Positions 16,745 to 26,264 of a DNA stretch of 64,000 nucleotides are shown here, one piece after another. This DNA is from an uncultured delta proteobacterium. GTDB lineage: Bacteria > Bdellovibrionota_C > UBA2361 > OMII01. The translations under genes were made by a program, and so were the position numbers. The DNA lies in contig CAIVDM010000016.1 of NCBI GenBank assembly GCA_903904735.1, positions 1 through 64,000 on the forward strand, read 5' to 3'. Position 1 is the first letter of the stretch. Every line of letters starts with the position of its first letter. The notes under the pieces are model-generated. The model had not been told where the DNA came from. It was given only the letters and a program-made list of their open reading frames with translations, and ran no database searches.

Positions 16745-17770
16745 ATGCCGTTACCGATTCAAATACGAGAGGACTTACGCGAGCTAGCAAAACTAGCCGC
16801 GACAGTTACAGAGTCTCACTCGAGCGCCATTTTTCTACCAACAGAGCTATTTCAGCCGAGCCCTTCAACTACGACCGGACGAGCCCTCGCCAAAAACTCC
16901 CCTCCTCGAGAGGACACCATCACTCTTCAGCAAGTTATCGAGCCAGGTCCCGATCCTCGCAGCGGATCTATTGACTTGGCCGCGGTACACTCCTACTCAA
17001 AGCTCGTTCGCGACGCTCGCATCCAGGTTGGTAGTGGATTACTGGGATGGGTAGCGGATCAAGGGCGGCCGATTCATCTTACTCCGTTTGATGTCGGTAG
17101 CGGCGCCATTGGAATATACGTCGATAGCCAACCTATTCGAAGCCTCGTCGCTGTTCCAATCGCGATGGCACCCAACCAGATCGCGGGGCAGCAAGCGTTC
17201 GGGGTTCTGATGTGTGACAGCCTCCGTTCTGACGCTTTCAGCAATCCTCAGGTCAAGCTCTTAGAGCAGCTGGCGCATTACACGCACCGCTTAATCTTCT
17301 GGGCGCTCTGCGGATCGCACTCATCTCAATTCGAGACATCCTGGGACCACTTCAAGCAGAAGACCTTAGAATTGGGTGACGCTATCGGCAGTCAGTCGAT
17401 CGAGGTACTGCGACTTCGGCTTGATTCGTTCCCCGATCTTGAAGTCACCGCGGGACTCTCGCTCGCCGTGCAACACTCCGAGCAGTTCCTTCGACTCGCC
17501 CAGCAGGCGCTCCCCCCCCACTTTCCCCTCGTACGACTTCCGAATGGTGACGTAATAATCGCCGTGGACAACATGATGAGTGGATTTTTCCAACAGAAGT
17601 TACAGACGTTGGCGAACCACCTCCATACAACTCAAAAACCCCTTCAGATTACGATCCTCAGTTACGCGGCGAAAATTTCAGCGAGCGGTCAGTGCAATCT
17701 TGACGCGACGCTGCAACAGAAACCGCTCAATTCAAAATCCACTAGTATTGTCGGAGGCGCGCGCGCGTAA
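16745..17770 (+). CDS. GAF-domain protein upstream of mreB
   Basis: A 341-residue soluble protein. Residues about 8-185 read as a GAF-type sensor domain: VGSGLLGWVADQGRPI, then SLVAVPIA and FGVLMCDS, the usual strand pattern with the last strand and helix. The C-terminal 150 residues (LRLRLDSFPDLEVTAG ... VRLPNGDVIIAVDN) recall a degenerate GGDEF-like or similar alpha/beta domain, without a clear catalytic motif. It ends 4 bases before mreB and is surely co-transcribed. The ligand is unknown. A link to cell-shape control is inference from position. Confidence 0.72.
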   Translation: MPLPIQIREDLRELAKLAATVTESHSSAIFLPTELFQPSPSTTTGRALAKNSPPREDTITLQQVIEPGPDPRSGSIDLAAVHSYSKLVRDARIQVGSGLLGWVADQGRPIHLTPFDVGSGAIGIYVDSQPIRSLVAVPIAMAPNQIAGQQAFGVLMCDSLRSDAFSNPQVKLLEQLAHYTHRLIFWALCGSHSSQFETSWDHFKQKTLELGDAIGSQSIEVLRLRLDSFPDLEVTAGLSLAVQHSEQFLRLAQQALPPHFPLVRLPNGDVIIAVDNMMSGFFQQKLQTLANHLHTTQKPLQITILSYAAKISASGQCNLDATLQQKPLNSKSTSIVGGARA

Positions 17771-17774
17771 AGAT

Positions 17775-18839
17775 ATGGAAAATAGCACAACATTTCGACA
17801 AAACGCTTGGAACAAGCTCTCTTCGCTAATCGCGGCGGATGTGGCGATCGACCTAGGTACGGCGAACACCCTCGTCTACGTTAAGGGAATAGGCGTAGTG
17901 CTAAACGAGCCGTCAGTTGTCGCCATCGATGCCGAGACCGATCAGATCCTCGCGGTCGGGACCGAGGCTAAGCAGATGTACGGGAAAACCTCGCGCGCGG
18001 TACGATGCGTGCGCCCGATGCGAGACGGGGTTATCGCCGACTTCCGAGTCACCAGCGAGATGATTAAGCATATGCTCGGGACGGTAAAAAAGCGCTGGTC
18101 GCTCGTCCGTCCCAGAGCGATCATTGGCGTACCTTCCGATATCACGCAGGTCGAGAAGCGCGCTGTTCTTGACGCCGCTCTTTCGGCGGGGATGCGCCAA
18201 GTGTTGCTAATTGAGGAGTCGATGGCGGCCGCGGTAGGCAGCGGTTTACCAGTCGAGCAACCGATCGGAAGTATGGTGGTTGATATCGGCGGTGGCACGA
18301 CCGAGATATCGATCGTAAGCCTGGGTGGAACGATATACACCCATGCCATACGCATCGCCGGCGATGAGCTCGATGAGGCGATTCAGCGATATATCCGCCA
18401 GCGTTGTGGCCTCGAAATAAGCATTTTCGAGGCTGAGCGAGCCAAGATGACGGTGGGCTCCCTGCTCCGACACGCCCCTATGCTCACCATGACAGTCTAT
18501 GGAAGGGACGTTACATCAAGTATGCCGCGAGCATTGGAGATTACCAACGAGACCATACGAGCGGCGTTTCACGAGCCGTTGTGCTCGATTGTCGGGGCAA
18601 TCTACACCGCGCTCGAGAACGTAGGTCCAGAGGTGGCTCAGGATATCCTAAACAACGGCGTGCATCTCGTTGGCGGCGGCGTGTTGCTACGAGGATTGTC
18701 GGAAAAGCTATCGGAAAAAACAGGTATTCGCTTCGTGCTAGACTCGGATCCGCTCACCTGTGTTGTGCGGGGTGTCGGTCGAATAATCGACAATCTCGAT
18801 AGCATGAAGCAGCTCTGCATGGATCAATTGGCCGCGTAG
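17775..18839 (+). CDS. mreB: rod-shape actin-like protein MreB
   Basis: A 354-residue actin homolog starting at ATG 17775. Phosphate-1 motif AIDLGTANTLVYVKG lies at about residues 24-38, phosphate-2 VVDIGGGTTEISIVSLGG at about 165-182, and the adenosine motif HLVGGGVLLRG near 295-305. MreB filaments guide the cell-wall elongation machinery under the inner membrane, so the cell is probably rod-shaped or curved. Length and motifs fit the family. mreC and mreD do not follow; the next gene is convergent, so mreB is separated from its usual partners. Confidence 0.95.
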   Translation: MENSTTFRQNAWNKLSSLIAADVAIDLGTANTLVYVKGIGVVLNEPSVVAIDAETDQILAVGTEAKQMYGKTSRAVRCVRPMRDGVIADFRVTSEMIKHMLGTVKKRWSLVRPRAIIGVPSDITQVEKRAVLDAALSAGMRQVLLIEESMAAAVGSGLPVEQPIGSMVVDIGGGTTEISIVSLGGTIYTHAIRIAGDELDEAIQRYIRQRCGLEISIFEAERAKMTVGSLLRHAPMLTMTVYGRDVTSSMPRALEITNETIRAAFHEPLCSIVGAIYTALENVGPEVAQDILNNGVHLVGGGVLLRGLSEKLSEKTGIRFVLDSDPLTCVVRGVGRIIDNLDSMKQLCMDQLAA

Positions 18840-19039
18840 CTCGTTACGTTCCCGTCTAAACGTTCGCATGACCACCGATAGTGCGTGCGCGTGCCACCAC
18901 ACTCCACATTTTGAGGCTGGAGCTATCTCCCACCCTTTTACTAGCCTTGTGTAGGACCATGGGGAGGACGTGGCTACGCGCACGCCGCGTCTACCCGCGG
19001 GAAGGAAACCCATCCAAACTATTTCGAGTCACCTCTCAC

Positions 19040-20521
19040 TTATACCTCTCGTCTCTTGGCTTGAGCAGCGCCAATCCCCAACAGAACCGAGAGCACGCAC
19101 AACACCGCGCAGGCGCACCATCGGTACCAATCCGTTAACTTCCACCCAGCGAGCGGCGACTGAGCGAGCCAGATCAAGACCTCGCTCACCGCGCTATTGC
19201 CAAACAGCACCAGATCGAGCGCAAGAGACGCTCCGGGCAGCCCAGCGAGCGCTGCGATCAAACTTACGAGCCCGATGGTACAATTCAACGCCGACCAGGG
19301 GGCGGCGAGGATCAGGTTTAACGGGACACTGAGAGGCGAGAAACTACCACTCCACGCGACTACTACGACGGACGTGAACACCCATACCGAACACGTCACC
19401 ATAATCCACGTCATGATTTTACGTTTGCCGCCAATCGTCGCCCCCACACCGATACCAGCGAGCGCGACGAACGTGAGGATGACGCCGATATCGAAGACAC
19501 AATACGGCCAAAACAACTGCATAAGCAGAAGAGCTACGCTCCACCGCTGAGCGAAGCCACTCCGACTCTCACACACACGTTCAGAGCACACAAACGCCGC
19601 CGCTATCAAGGCCCGCGCCGCGGACATCTCCACGCCTATTAACATTACATACAAGCTAGCGACCATTAATCCGAGCGCCGTACACCCCTCTCGCCAGTAG
19701 CGAAACACCGAGGCGCGAGGAACAACCATGACAGCGCTGGCCATGACGAATCCAAAGACCATACTCACCTGATAACCTGAGACGACCAAAAGATGCGTCA
19801 GACCCAGGGACGAGAAGGCCTGCTCAACTGAAGGGCTAAGGATATCTCGGTATCCGAGCGCCATCGACAACAGCAACGAGACACCTCGCTCATTATCCAC
19901 CAGCTCAAGACTCCGCTCATGGAGCGACTCCCGTATGTACGCTATTAAATCAAAACTGCTTGAGACCGGCCTTGAGATGAACAGAGCCTTACATTCAGCC
20001 TCAACACCACGTCGCCACAACCACCCCTCCCAGGAAAAAGGGTTGAGAGGTTTTTTCACGGGCGCGCAAGAGCCCCTTACCCACACGTTCGCCCCCGCGA
20101 CGAGATACGCGCTGTTTCGCCACGGAAGGTCGACTCCCCGGCACCGCACAAGCGCGCTTCGCCCCCCTATCTGGGCGTCCACCTCGAACACCACCTGCCC
20201 AATTTTCGCTCGGCGAGGCGTGTCTCTGACGATCCCCTGAAACGAAACGTCGGACGCCTCAACGAACGTACCTCGATCGTTGGACATTAACGAAGTCGAC
20301 ACCAATCCGAGAAGCACACCGGCAACGAGCTCTCCCATCCACCGTCGAGTGAGAAGCAGCACAAGCATTCCCAAACTTGCCAAAAGCGCCCCCACCGACA
20401 CGGCATTGAGATACCACGATAGTACCTGTCCCGTGACTACCCCGAGCGTAAGTGGCAACACAGGAACTCGCCGGCGTAGACCGATGCATAGACCGACGAT
20501 CCTTGGGGTAGCTTGATACAT
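19040..20521 (-). CDS. comEC: ComEC/Rec2-type DNA uptake channel protein (membrane part only)
   Basis: A 493-residue polytopic inner-membrane protein. Residues about 20-190 match the N-terminal ComEC soluble/OB-like domain with flanking helices; the proline-rich NPFSWEGWLWRRGVEAE is typical (family: NPGGFDYRRYLARRGI). Residues about 215-470 are the competence domain with G-L-T-H-L-L-V-V-S-G-Y-Q-V, the family's G-x-x-H-x-L-A-I-S-G-x-H-V string, and many membrane helices. Many ComEC proteins of 750-800 residues add a metallo-beta-lactamase domain. Here the chain stops without it. It is the last gene of the rpsF-rplI-led minus-strand run and probably serves natural transformation. Confidence 0.85.
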   Translation of the reverse strand: MYQATPRIVGLCIGLRRRVPVLPLTLGVVTGQVLSWYLNAVSVGALLASLGMLVLLLTRRWMGELVAGVLLGLVSTSLMSNDRGTFVEASDVSFQGIVRDTPRRAKIGQVVFEVDAQIGGRSALVRCRGVDLPWRNSAYLVAGANVWVRGSCAPVKKPLNPFSWEGWLWRRGVEAECKALFISRPVSSSFDLIAYIRESLHERSLELVDNERGVSLLLSMALGYRDILSPSVEQAFSSLGLTHLLVVSGYQVSMVFGFVMASAVMVVPRASVFRYWREGCTALGLMVASLYVMLIGVEMSAARALIAAAFVCSERVCESRSGFAQRWSVALLLMQLFWPYCVFDIGVILTFVALAGIGVGATIGGKRKIMTWIMVTCSVWVFTSVVVVAWSGSFSPLSVPLNLILAAPWSALNCTIGLVSLIAALAGLPGASLALDLVLFGNSAVSEVLIWLAQSPLAGWKLTDWYRWCACAVLCVLSVLLGIGAAQAKRREV

Positions 20522-20650
20522 ATGCTCGCGCGGGAGACACAGACGACTGAGCGAGAAGACTCTCGGACGTCAATCGTTGAGCGGAGAACCACCTCGTTAT
20601 TCCTAATTCGTCAAAAATCGGAGAGAGTTGCTCAGCGAGCGATTAATCCC

Positions 20651-22462
20651 TTAGGGCCGAATGATTTGCTCGATACCAAGAAGGCGTCGATCGTCGGAAT
20701 CCCGCGGCCACGCTCGAGCCGGACTCCATGCCGGGCTCACCGAGAATCGATATCGTCCACACTGGAGAGGGATGGTCATCTCGGATAGATCTGAGAGTTG
20801 GATCTCTCGCGAGAATGAGGATGAGCGAATCAGAAGTGTAAGCGGCTCCCTCAACGGCACATACGAGGGCTTTACGACCACTGACTGCTCTTCACCAACG
20901 CTGGCCTCCTCGCACAACACGAGTACGGTGGCGTCGGGCGACAACCAGCGGCGTAGCCTGTCGCTGTCAGCGTGCCAGCCATAAACGCCCAGCTCGTGGT
21001 GACTTCCCGCGATGCTTCCCGCCACAAGAAATAACAATGACGTATATGCCTGAAGATAGCTCTGCGTTCGCCGAACCGCCGTGGTCATACCTACGAGGAG
21101 TGATACGGGCAACAGAACCTCCACGAAATCCGTGTGAGGGCCGGTCAACAACATGATTCCTATAGTACTAAGAACCACGACCGCACAGCCGACAGCGGCA
21201 TCCGCCTTAAGTCGTCGAGAGAGCACTGTCATGCCAAACGCGAAAAAACCGATTATTCCAAACTCCGCGACTATGCCCAGATAGAAATTGTTTGAGTTGT
21301 CTATCCATCCCTTCAATGAGGGAATCGAAGCGCCCGCGAGTGGAACGTACGAGGCAAACGCGTTCGCTCCCACGCCAAATAGGGGATCACGATCAATTAT
21401 CGCTCTCGCTAAGGTCAGAAAAACGCTCCGACTCGCCACGGTTTCCTCAAAACGCGAAAGCGACATCGCCGAGACGATTCTCTTAACCCCCTGCGGTAAC
21501 GCCGAGCTCTCTTGAACAATTGATACGAAGGGCGTGTAGATATCAAGCGCTGACACGATCGCTATGGCCGAAAGTCCCGCCACGAGAAGTATCCAGAGTA
21601 GCCGTCGTGCCCGCAGATACGTAATTCCCACCACGAGAAGACCAACTCCAAGCCAAAATGTGCGAGATCCGGACACCACTCCCGCCCCGAGAAAGAGCAA
21701 GCTCAATACCGTCGAATCACCACTCGGTTTTCCCTCCGTAACGTCGCGATGGATTACCATCCAGATGCTTAACGCCATCACGACGCCAAGTGCGTTTGGA
21801 TCGGTCATGAGGCCACTAACTCGACCGATTGAGGTCCAAAATTGAGTCTGGTTGGGCAAGTGAAGTGGCGTCCATCCGCACCACTGCGAGATGGCGTACA
21901 GCGCCGATAACGCCGCGCCGTATAAAAAACTTCTCCTCCAGTAAGAGGAAAACTCGCGCGAGGCGCTAAACACATCGATAGCGCCAATAAAAAGCACAAC
22001 GTGTGTCAGATACCTCCAACTGGGACATTGTACCGCGAAGAAACTCCGCAATGCGTCGCGCACCCGCGAGAGCTCGTCCAGCCGAACCATCGAGAAGAAC
22101 GAATACTGCCCAATGACACTCATGCCTATCTCGTAAAGCGCCGTGCCAACAAGATAGAGAAGAATCGGCGACGCCCAGCTAAACCACCTCACGCCCCGCA
22201 ATAACCACACGAGGAAAAGCAGGAGTATCAAGCTACCACTCTCCATCACCTTGGCACCGATCAACGGAGTGAGTGGCAGAAAAAACCCCCACCCGAGCGC
22301 CATCCAACGGGCGGCTGACTGAGGCTTTAGCGCCACAATCAAACCGACGACGAGCGCGACCACGCCATACACAGATAGACGCGCTAATGAACAGCCGAGC
22401 AACTCAGGTAAAAGCGCGCTAGCCACCAACAAAAGAGGAAGCAGCCGATTCATAAAGCTCAT
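20651..22462 (-). CDS. O-antigen ligase/polymerase-like membrane protein (Wzy/WaaL family)
   Basis: A 603-residue protein with about 11-12 membrane helices in residues 1-450. The Wzy_C-type core has VSGSRTFWLGVGLLVVGI, then a large loop with R-D-P-L-F-G-V-G-A-N-A-F near residues 355-370, and a conserved DN in WIDNSNNFYLGI. Such proteins join or polymerise lipid-linked glycans on the periplasmic side. The C-terminal 130 residues are soluble and unlike the family, perhaps a small beta domain. It overlaps the upstream LamG-like gene by 4 bases (ATGA), so the two are translationally coupled. Confidence 0.78.
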   Translation of the reverse strand: MSFMNRLLPLLLVASALLPELLGCSLARLSVYGVVALVVGLIVALKPQSAARWMALGWGFFLPLTPLIGAKVMESGSLILLLFLVWLLRGVRWFSWASPILLYLVGTALYEIGMSVIGQYSFFSMVRLDELSRVRDALRSFFAVQCPSWRYLTHVVLFIGAIDVFSASREFSSYWRRSFLYGAALSALYAISQWCGWTPLHLPNQTQFWTSIGRVSGLMTDPNALGVVMALSIWMVIHRDVTEGKPSGDSTVLSLLFLGAGVVSGSRTFWLGVGLLVVGITYLRARRLLWILLVAGLSAIAIVSALDIYTPFVSIVQESSALPQGVKRIVSAMSLSRFEETVASRSVFLTLARAIIDRDPLFGVGANAFASYVPLAGASIPSLKGWIDNSNNFYLGIVAEFGIIGFFAFGMTVLSRRLKADAAVGCAVVVLSTIGIMLLTGPHTDFVEVLLPVSLLVGMTTAVRRTQSYLQAYTSLLFLVAGSIAGSHHELGVYGWHADSDRLRRWLSPDATVLVLCEEASVGEEQSVVVKPSYVPLREPLTLLIRSSSFSREIQLSDLSEMTIPLQCGRYRFSVSPAWSPARAWPRDSDDRRLLGIEQIIRP

Positions 22463-23511
22463 CGTTTGCCGGGCTTGGATTGTTTTCTCTTAACGCTCTT
22501 TTTAACGCGCTTTGACGCGCTCGCTTTTGGGCTTTGCTTCGGCGCGGTTGTCATTGTCGAGGAAGCGCGCTCCTTTTTTACGGGAACCACAGTAACGGTC
22601 TCGAGCTTAAGGTGATGCGGTCCCTGATCGACCAGAGGCGAGGCCCACAGCCGAATGATAGAGCTGTCGATAGAGCTCGGAATATCTCTCGGATGCGCCC
22701 TAATCGCAGACAAGTAGTTAGGGATCTCTCGGTCAAACGAACGACCTCGTAAAATACCAAAAGGTCCAAGCTGTCCTCGAAAGCGACTCGAGCCGTAAGC
22801 TCCCAGGAGAAGATCCGCCTGCGCCGCGGCCGCAAAAGATGGTTCGATTCGGTGACCTCCTAATAAGGAATCCGCGTCCTCTCCGCCAGCCTCTAGCAGG
22901 CGCGCGCTCAAGAACGTGTCTCGCGAATAGGACACTCCAAGTAGGTACCATTCCTTGCGCTTCATCACGCGACTCGTAAACGAATACCAACGCCCCTGAC
23001 CAGACTCGTTGTTCCAATACACGCGTGGACGCACTCCATCTGGCGCCCCTTCTAACGAGACGGCGAATCCCGGTTTGTGCGTTCGCTGCGCGTCAAACTT
23101 GCCAATCAAGCTCATAGACTCGCCTGTTACTGGGATTCTTTTGAGGCGGAACCACACGAACATAAGAAAATCTGAGCCGACTGCTGGATTGAGATCTTCG
23201 CGATCGGCAACGCGTTGGTAGATTCCGTGAGAACCAACCACAAGCGCCGTAGAGAAAAGTTCGTCGCCTCTGTGCTCCTGAGGTGCCTCAAAGAAGGACA
23301 GAGACCGCGGGGCGCCTAGGAAGAAATGCCCAACTAGAAGAAAACTGCCCGTTGCGAACACGAAAGCGCAAAGGAAAGATATCCCCAACGCGAGACGCGA
23401 AGAAATCACCTGCTTGACAGGAGCTCCACCAGATTTTTCTATATTATTTGCGGTCCCCTGAAGGGACTGCTGCTCTATCTGTTTCTCAAAAGCCTCTGAG
23501 CTAGAAACCAT
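22459..23511 (-). CDS. membrane-anchored LamG/concanavalin-like protein
   Basis: A 350-residue protein. Residues 1-38 are cytoplasmic and polar. One membrane helix spans about 40-65. The outside part (about 80-300) reads as a LamG-type beta-sandwich: FLMFVWFRLKRIP, SLIGKFDAQRTHKPGFAVS, WYLLGVSYSRDTF, and FRGQLGPFGILRGRSF are typical strands. The C-terminal 45 residues are Lys/Ser/Pro-rich and basic. Such domains bind carbohydrates or proteins. Its coupling to an O-antigen ligase-like gene suggests a role with surface glycans. Confidence 0.7.
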   Translation of the reverse strand: MVSSSEAFEKQIEQQSLQGTANNIEKSGGAPVKQVISSRLALGISFLCAFVFATGSFLLVGHFFLGAPRSLSFFEAPQEHRGDELFSTALVVGSHGIYQRVADREDLNPAVGSDFLMFVWFRLKRIPVTGESMSLIGKFDAQRTHKPGFAVSLEGAPDGVRPRVYWNNESGQGRWYSFTSRVMKRKEWYLLGVSYSRDTFLSARLLEAGGEDADSLLGGHRIEPSFAAAAQADLLLGAYGSSRFRGQLGPFGILRGRSFDREIPNYLSAIRAHPRDIPSSIDSSIIRLWASPLVDQGPHHLKLETVTVVPVKKERASSTMTTAPKQSPKASASKRVKKSVKRKQSKPGKR

Positions 23512-23562
23512 CTATGGATGCCTCACCATGTTCCGGTGTACCAGAGACGGTTTTCTCCCGGA

Positions 23563-24141
23563 TTAGCTCTCGGTATCCTCAGTATCCGCGGCGACCTCTG
23601 AGGTCTCCTCGCCTTCGACTGACTCATCCTCCTCGCCCTTCTTGGACTTGGATTTCTTCCTGCCCTTCTCCTGAGCGCCCGTCGCTGAAACGGGGGCCTG
23701 GGCTGCGATTACCTTAACTTGAACCGCCACCGCAACCTCGGAGTGCAGCTTCACCTCAACCTTGTACACGCCTGGACCCTTGATGGTGTCAGCAAGGCGA
23801 ATCTGGCGACGATCGATCTCGTATCCTAGAGCCTTGAGCGAAGCCTCGATATCACGGGTAGTGACCGATCCAAAGCTCTTACCCTTAGCGCCCACCTTTA
23901 GGGTGAACTCAACGGTAACTTGCTCCAGAACTTTACCGAAAGTCTCAGCCTCGGCCTTCTTCTTGATGCGCTTCGCCATGATTGAGCTAAGCTTGTGTGT
24001 CAAAGCGCGCTCGTTCTCGGACGACGCCTCAACAGCGAGTCCTCTTGGAATCAAGTAGTTTCTCGCGAAACCACGACGGACTCGAACCGTATCACCTATG
24101 TATCCAAGCGATATGTAATCTTCACGCAAAATAACTTCCAT
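23563..24141 (-). CDS. rplI: 50S ribosomal protein bL9
   Basis: A 192-residue bL9. The N-terminal rRNA-binding domain starts MEVILREDYISLGYIGDTVRV and continues GFARNYLIPRGLA (residues about 28-40), the family signature. A long connecting helix and the C-terminal domain (FGSVTTRDIEASLKALGYEIDRRQI) follow. About 45 residues of acidic/basic low-complexity tail (KKSKSKKGEEDESVEGEE) extend it beyond the usual 148. It lies 56 bases after rpsF. Confidence 0.96.
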   Translation of the reverse strand: MEVILREDYISLGYIGDTVRVRRGFARNYLIPRGLAVEASSENERALTHKLSSIMAKRIKKKAEAETFGKVLEQVTVEFTLKVGAKGKSFGSVTTRDIEASLKALGYEIDRRQIRLADTIKGPGVYKVEVKLHSEVAVAVQVKVIAAQAPVSATGAQEKGRKKSKSKKGEEDESVEGEETSEVAADTEDTES

Positions 24142-24197
24142 GACTGAACTCCTTCCTTGAATCTGCCGTCACGCTACCTGGCGATGGCGCGCGCTAA

Positions 24198-24581
24198 CTA
24201 CTCGAAATCTCCACCAAACTCGAAATCCTCACCATCAGTACGCGGCTGCGTCAGACGCTTAGGATTGCCTTTGAACTTACGAGTCTTGCTCCGAATCAGG
24301 TGAGTTTGGAACTTCTGTACCGTGTCCGTGATGCGCAAAACCGACTGCAAAGCGCTTGGAGCCTCGTGGTTAGCGCTCTCATAGTTGAACGCCACGTAAT
24401 ACCCGAAGCGCTGCTTGTTGAAGGAGAACGCCGCCTCCTTCTTGCCCCAAGTATCAACGCCTGTAACATTCGCGTTGTTACTCTTGAGGATACTCTCAAC
24501 CTTCTTTATCTCTTCCTTAACCTGAGCGTCGGTTAGCCGGGGATTAAATATTACTACCGACTCGTAACGGCGTGCTTCCAT
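24198..24581 (-). CDS. rpsF: 30S ribosomal protein bS6
   Basis: A 127-residue bS6 from ATG 24581, with AGGTAGG before it. The family pattern is clear: YESVVIFNPRLTDAQVKEEI, then WGKKEAAFSFNKQRFGYYVAFNYES and a helix VLRITDTVQKFQTHLI. In the ribosome bS6 pairs with bS18. The acidic tail EDFEFGGDFE is common in the family. The usual rpsR is missing between rpsF and rplI. Confidence 0.96.
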   Translation of the reverse strand: MEARRYESVVIFNPRLTDAQVKEEIKKVESILKSNNANVTGVDTWGKKEAAFSFNKQRFGYYVAFNYESANHEAPSALQSVLRITDTVQKFQTHLIRSKTRKFKGNPKRLTQPRTDGEDFEFGGDFE

Positions 24582-24835
24582 GGAACACCTACCTAATTCG
24601 AATAAACAATCTTTTTGTAACGTATGCTTCTCTCGTTTGCAGACACCCAGAGCGTGCGAGACCAAAAAGCCCCATGGCGTTGTAGCCTGCGAGGCGCCCA
24701 CCTTGTCAGAGAGTATTTAACACTCCTGGTGTGCGCTGTAAAAGCCGAGGAAGTCTACCAGATTGCCGTTAAAAGACAACTCACACGGTCGCTTTTCTCA
24801 AACAGCATCGCATCGACTTGTCAGGTAGTTAGGTG

Positions 24836-25510
24836 TTAGTTGAACCGATTCTGCACAACTCGGAGGCCCTTGGAAGCAAGCAAGACAACCGCAAGAGCGC
24901 CCTTCACCACCAGCTCCTCCGCGACCGCGCCCTCCTCACGGGTGAACTTTCCGAGCACCCATGTGGCGATACCGTCCGGGTTGCCCGCCAGTGGGGATAC
25001 TGGCCCAGGCTTACCAACCCCCACTCGTACCCGCGCATATCCTCGCCCCCCACAGATCTCGGAGATAGAGCGTAGGCCGTTGTGTCCCCCCTCTCCTCCG
25101 TCCACCTTCACCTTAAGAGTTCCAAACGGAATATCGATCTCATCATGCACAACCACTACCTTGCCGAGCGAGATCTTGCGAAAGGCCAAAAACTGCTGCA
25201 GCGGCTCGCCGCTGCGATTCATAAAAGTCATCGGCTTCACCAGGTGCACGGAGAGTGCTCCGAAGCGACACGCGGCCTCGAGATATCCGCCTCGTTGCTG
25301 CCATCCCGATTCCCCGAGTGACCCTCGCAACGCGTCCGCGGCGCACGCTCTTACCGCTCCCTCAAGTTCGCCGAGATCATCATGCCCCGAACAGAGCCGA
25401 AGCGCGTCAACTACGGCGAATCCGATGTTGTGACGAGTCATGTCATAGCGACTACCCGGATTTCCCAGACCTACAACGGTAAGATATTCAGCAACCATCT
25501 TTACGCGCAT
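24836..25510 (-). CDS. pth: peptidyl-tRNA hydrolase
   Basis: A 224-residue enzyme that frees peptides from stalled peptidyl-tRNA. Key residues are visible: N17 in VGLGNPG, catalytic H27 in TRHNIGFAVVD (ten residues on, as in E. coli N10/H20), MTFMNRSG, the acid in VVHDEIDIPFG, and GGHNGLRSI. ATG 25510 and ATG 25498 are both usable; AGGGG stands just before the first. Length is slightly above the usual 190-200 because of an insertion near residues 45-70. It follows rplY, its normal neighbour in many Proteobacteria. Confidence 0.95.
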   Translation of the reverse strand: MRVKMVAEYLTVVGLGNPGSRYDMTRHNIGFAVVDALRLCSGHDDLGELEGAVRACAADALRGSLGESGWQQRGGYLEAACRFGALSVHLVKPMTFMNRSGEPLQQFLAFRKISLGKVVVVHDEIDIPFGTLKVKVDGGEGGHNGLRSISEICGGRGYARVRVGVGKPGPVSPLAGNPDGIATWVLGKFTREEGAVAEELVVKGALAVVLLASKGLRVVQNRFN

Positions 25511-25601
25511 CCCCTAAACGACTTCGCCTCCGAACACACGCACAAAGCGAGCATCCGAAGGCGAAAGTCTGACAAGCGAACGGTGTCGCCCCTAGCTCAC
25601 G

Positions 25602-26264
25602 TTATTTTGACGGAGCCTTTGCTGGCGCGGCGGCAGCAGCCGCGGGCGCACCAGCCGCAGGTGCTGCCGCACCGGCTGTAGCCTCCTCAACAGCGCGAGG
25701 AATGATGACGCTAACGATGGTCTCGTGTGGATCATCCGTTAGCGTTACACCCGCTGCGAACTTGAGGTCACTTGCGTGAATGGACTGTCCGAGTCCGAGC
25801 GATGAAATGTCAACCTCGACCTCAGATGGAATGTTCTTTGGCAAACAGGTGACTTCGACCTCGTGGGTAACGAGCGTAAGAACTCCGCCGTCAAGCTTAA
25901 CTCCTGGCGCCTCTCCTACAACACGAACTGGGACCTCGATGGTGATTTCCTCGTCATCACGAAGAGTTTGGAAATCCACATGCAACACTTTCCCTTTCAG
26001 GTAATCCTGCTGAATCTCTTTAACAATCGCCGACTTGCCGTTGAGTGCTGACGACTCGCTCTTGAAGGTGAACACCTGAGATAGTCGCGCCTTCTTCGCC
26101 ATCAGCGTGAACTCCTTGTAAGGAACCTGCACGGCAACTGGCTTATCGGCACGATGGTAAGCAACTCCAGGAATGAATCCCTCGCGACGAGCGCGATTGC
26201 AACCACTTTTGCCTAAACTCTGTCTCTCTGTAACTTCGATGGTGAAACTTTCCACGACTTTCAT
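25602..26264 (-). CDS. rplY: 50S ribosomal protein bL25 (CTC form)
   Basis: A 220-residue, two-domain bL25/CTC protein that binds 5S rRNA. ATG 26264 begins MKVVESFTIEVTERQSLGKS; then R-R-E-G-F-I-P-G-V-A-Y-H and a strand set up to about residue 95 (VLHVDFQTLRDDEEI, the conserved H-V-D-F). The C-terminal domain ends near 190 (DDPHETIVSVI). A terminal 25-residue Ala/Pro tail is low complexity. It lies between prs and pth, as is usual. Confidence 0.94.
   Translation of the reverse strand: MKVVESFTIEVTERQSLGKSGCNRARREGFIPGVAYHRADKPVAVQVPYKEFTLMAKKARLSQVFTFKSESSALNGKSAIVKEIQQDYLKGKVLHVDFQTLRDDEEITIEVPVRVVGEAPGVKLDGGVLTLVTHEVEVTCLPKNIPSEVEVDISSLGLGQSIHASDLKFAAGVTLTDDPHETIVSVIIPRAVEEATAGAAAPAAGAPAAAAAAPAKAPSK

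Noticed and set aside
24840-25433. 197-codon plus-strand frame over pth
   Set aside because: It is antisense to a gene with all Pth catalytic residues and is rich in Pro/Ser/Thr/Arg, as shadow frames commonly are.
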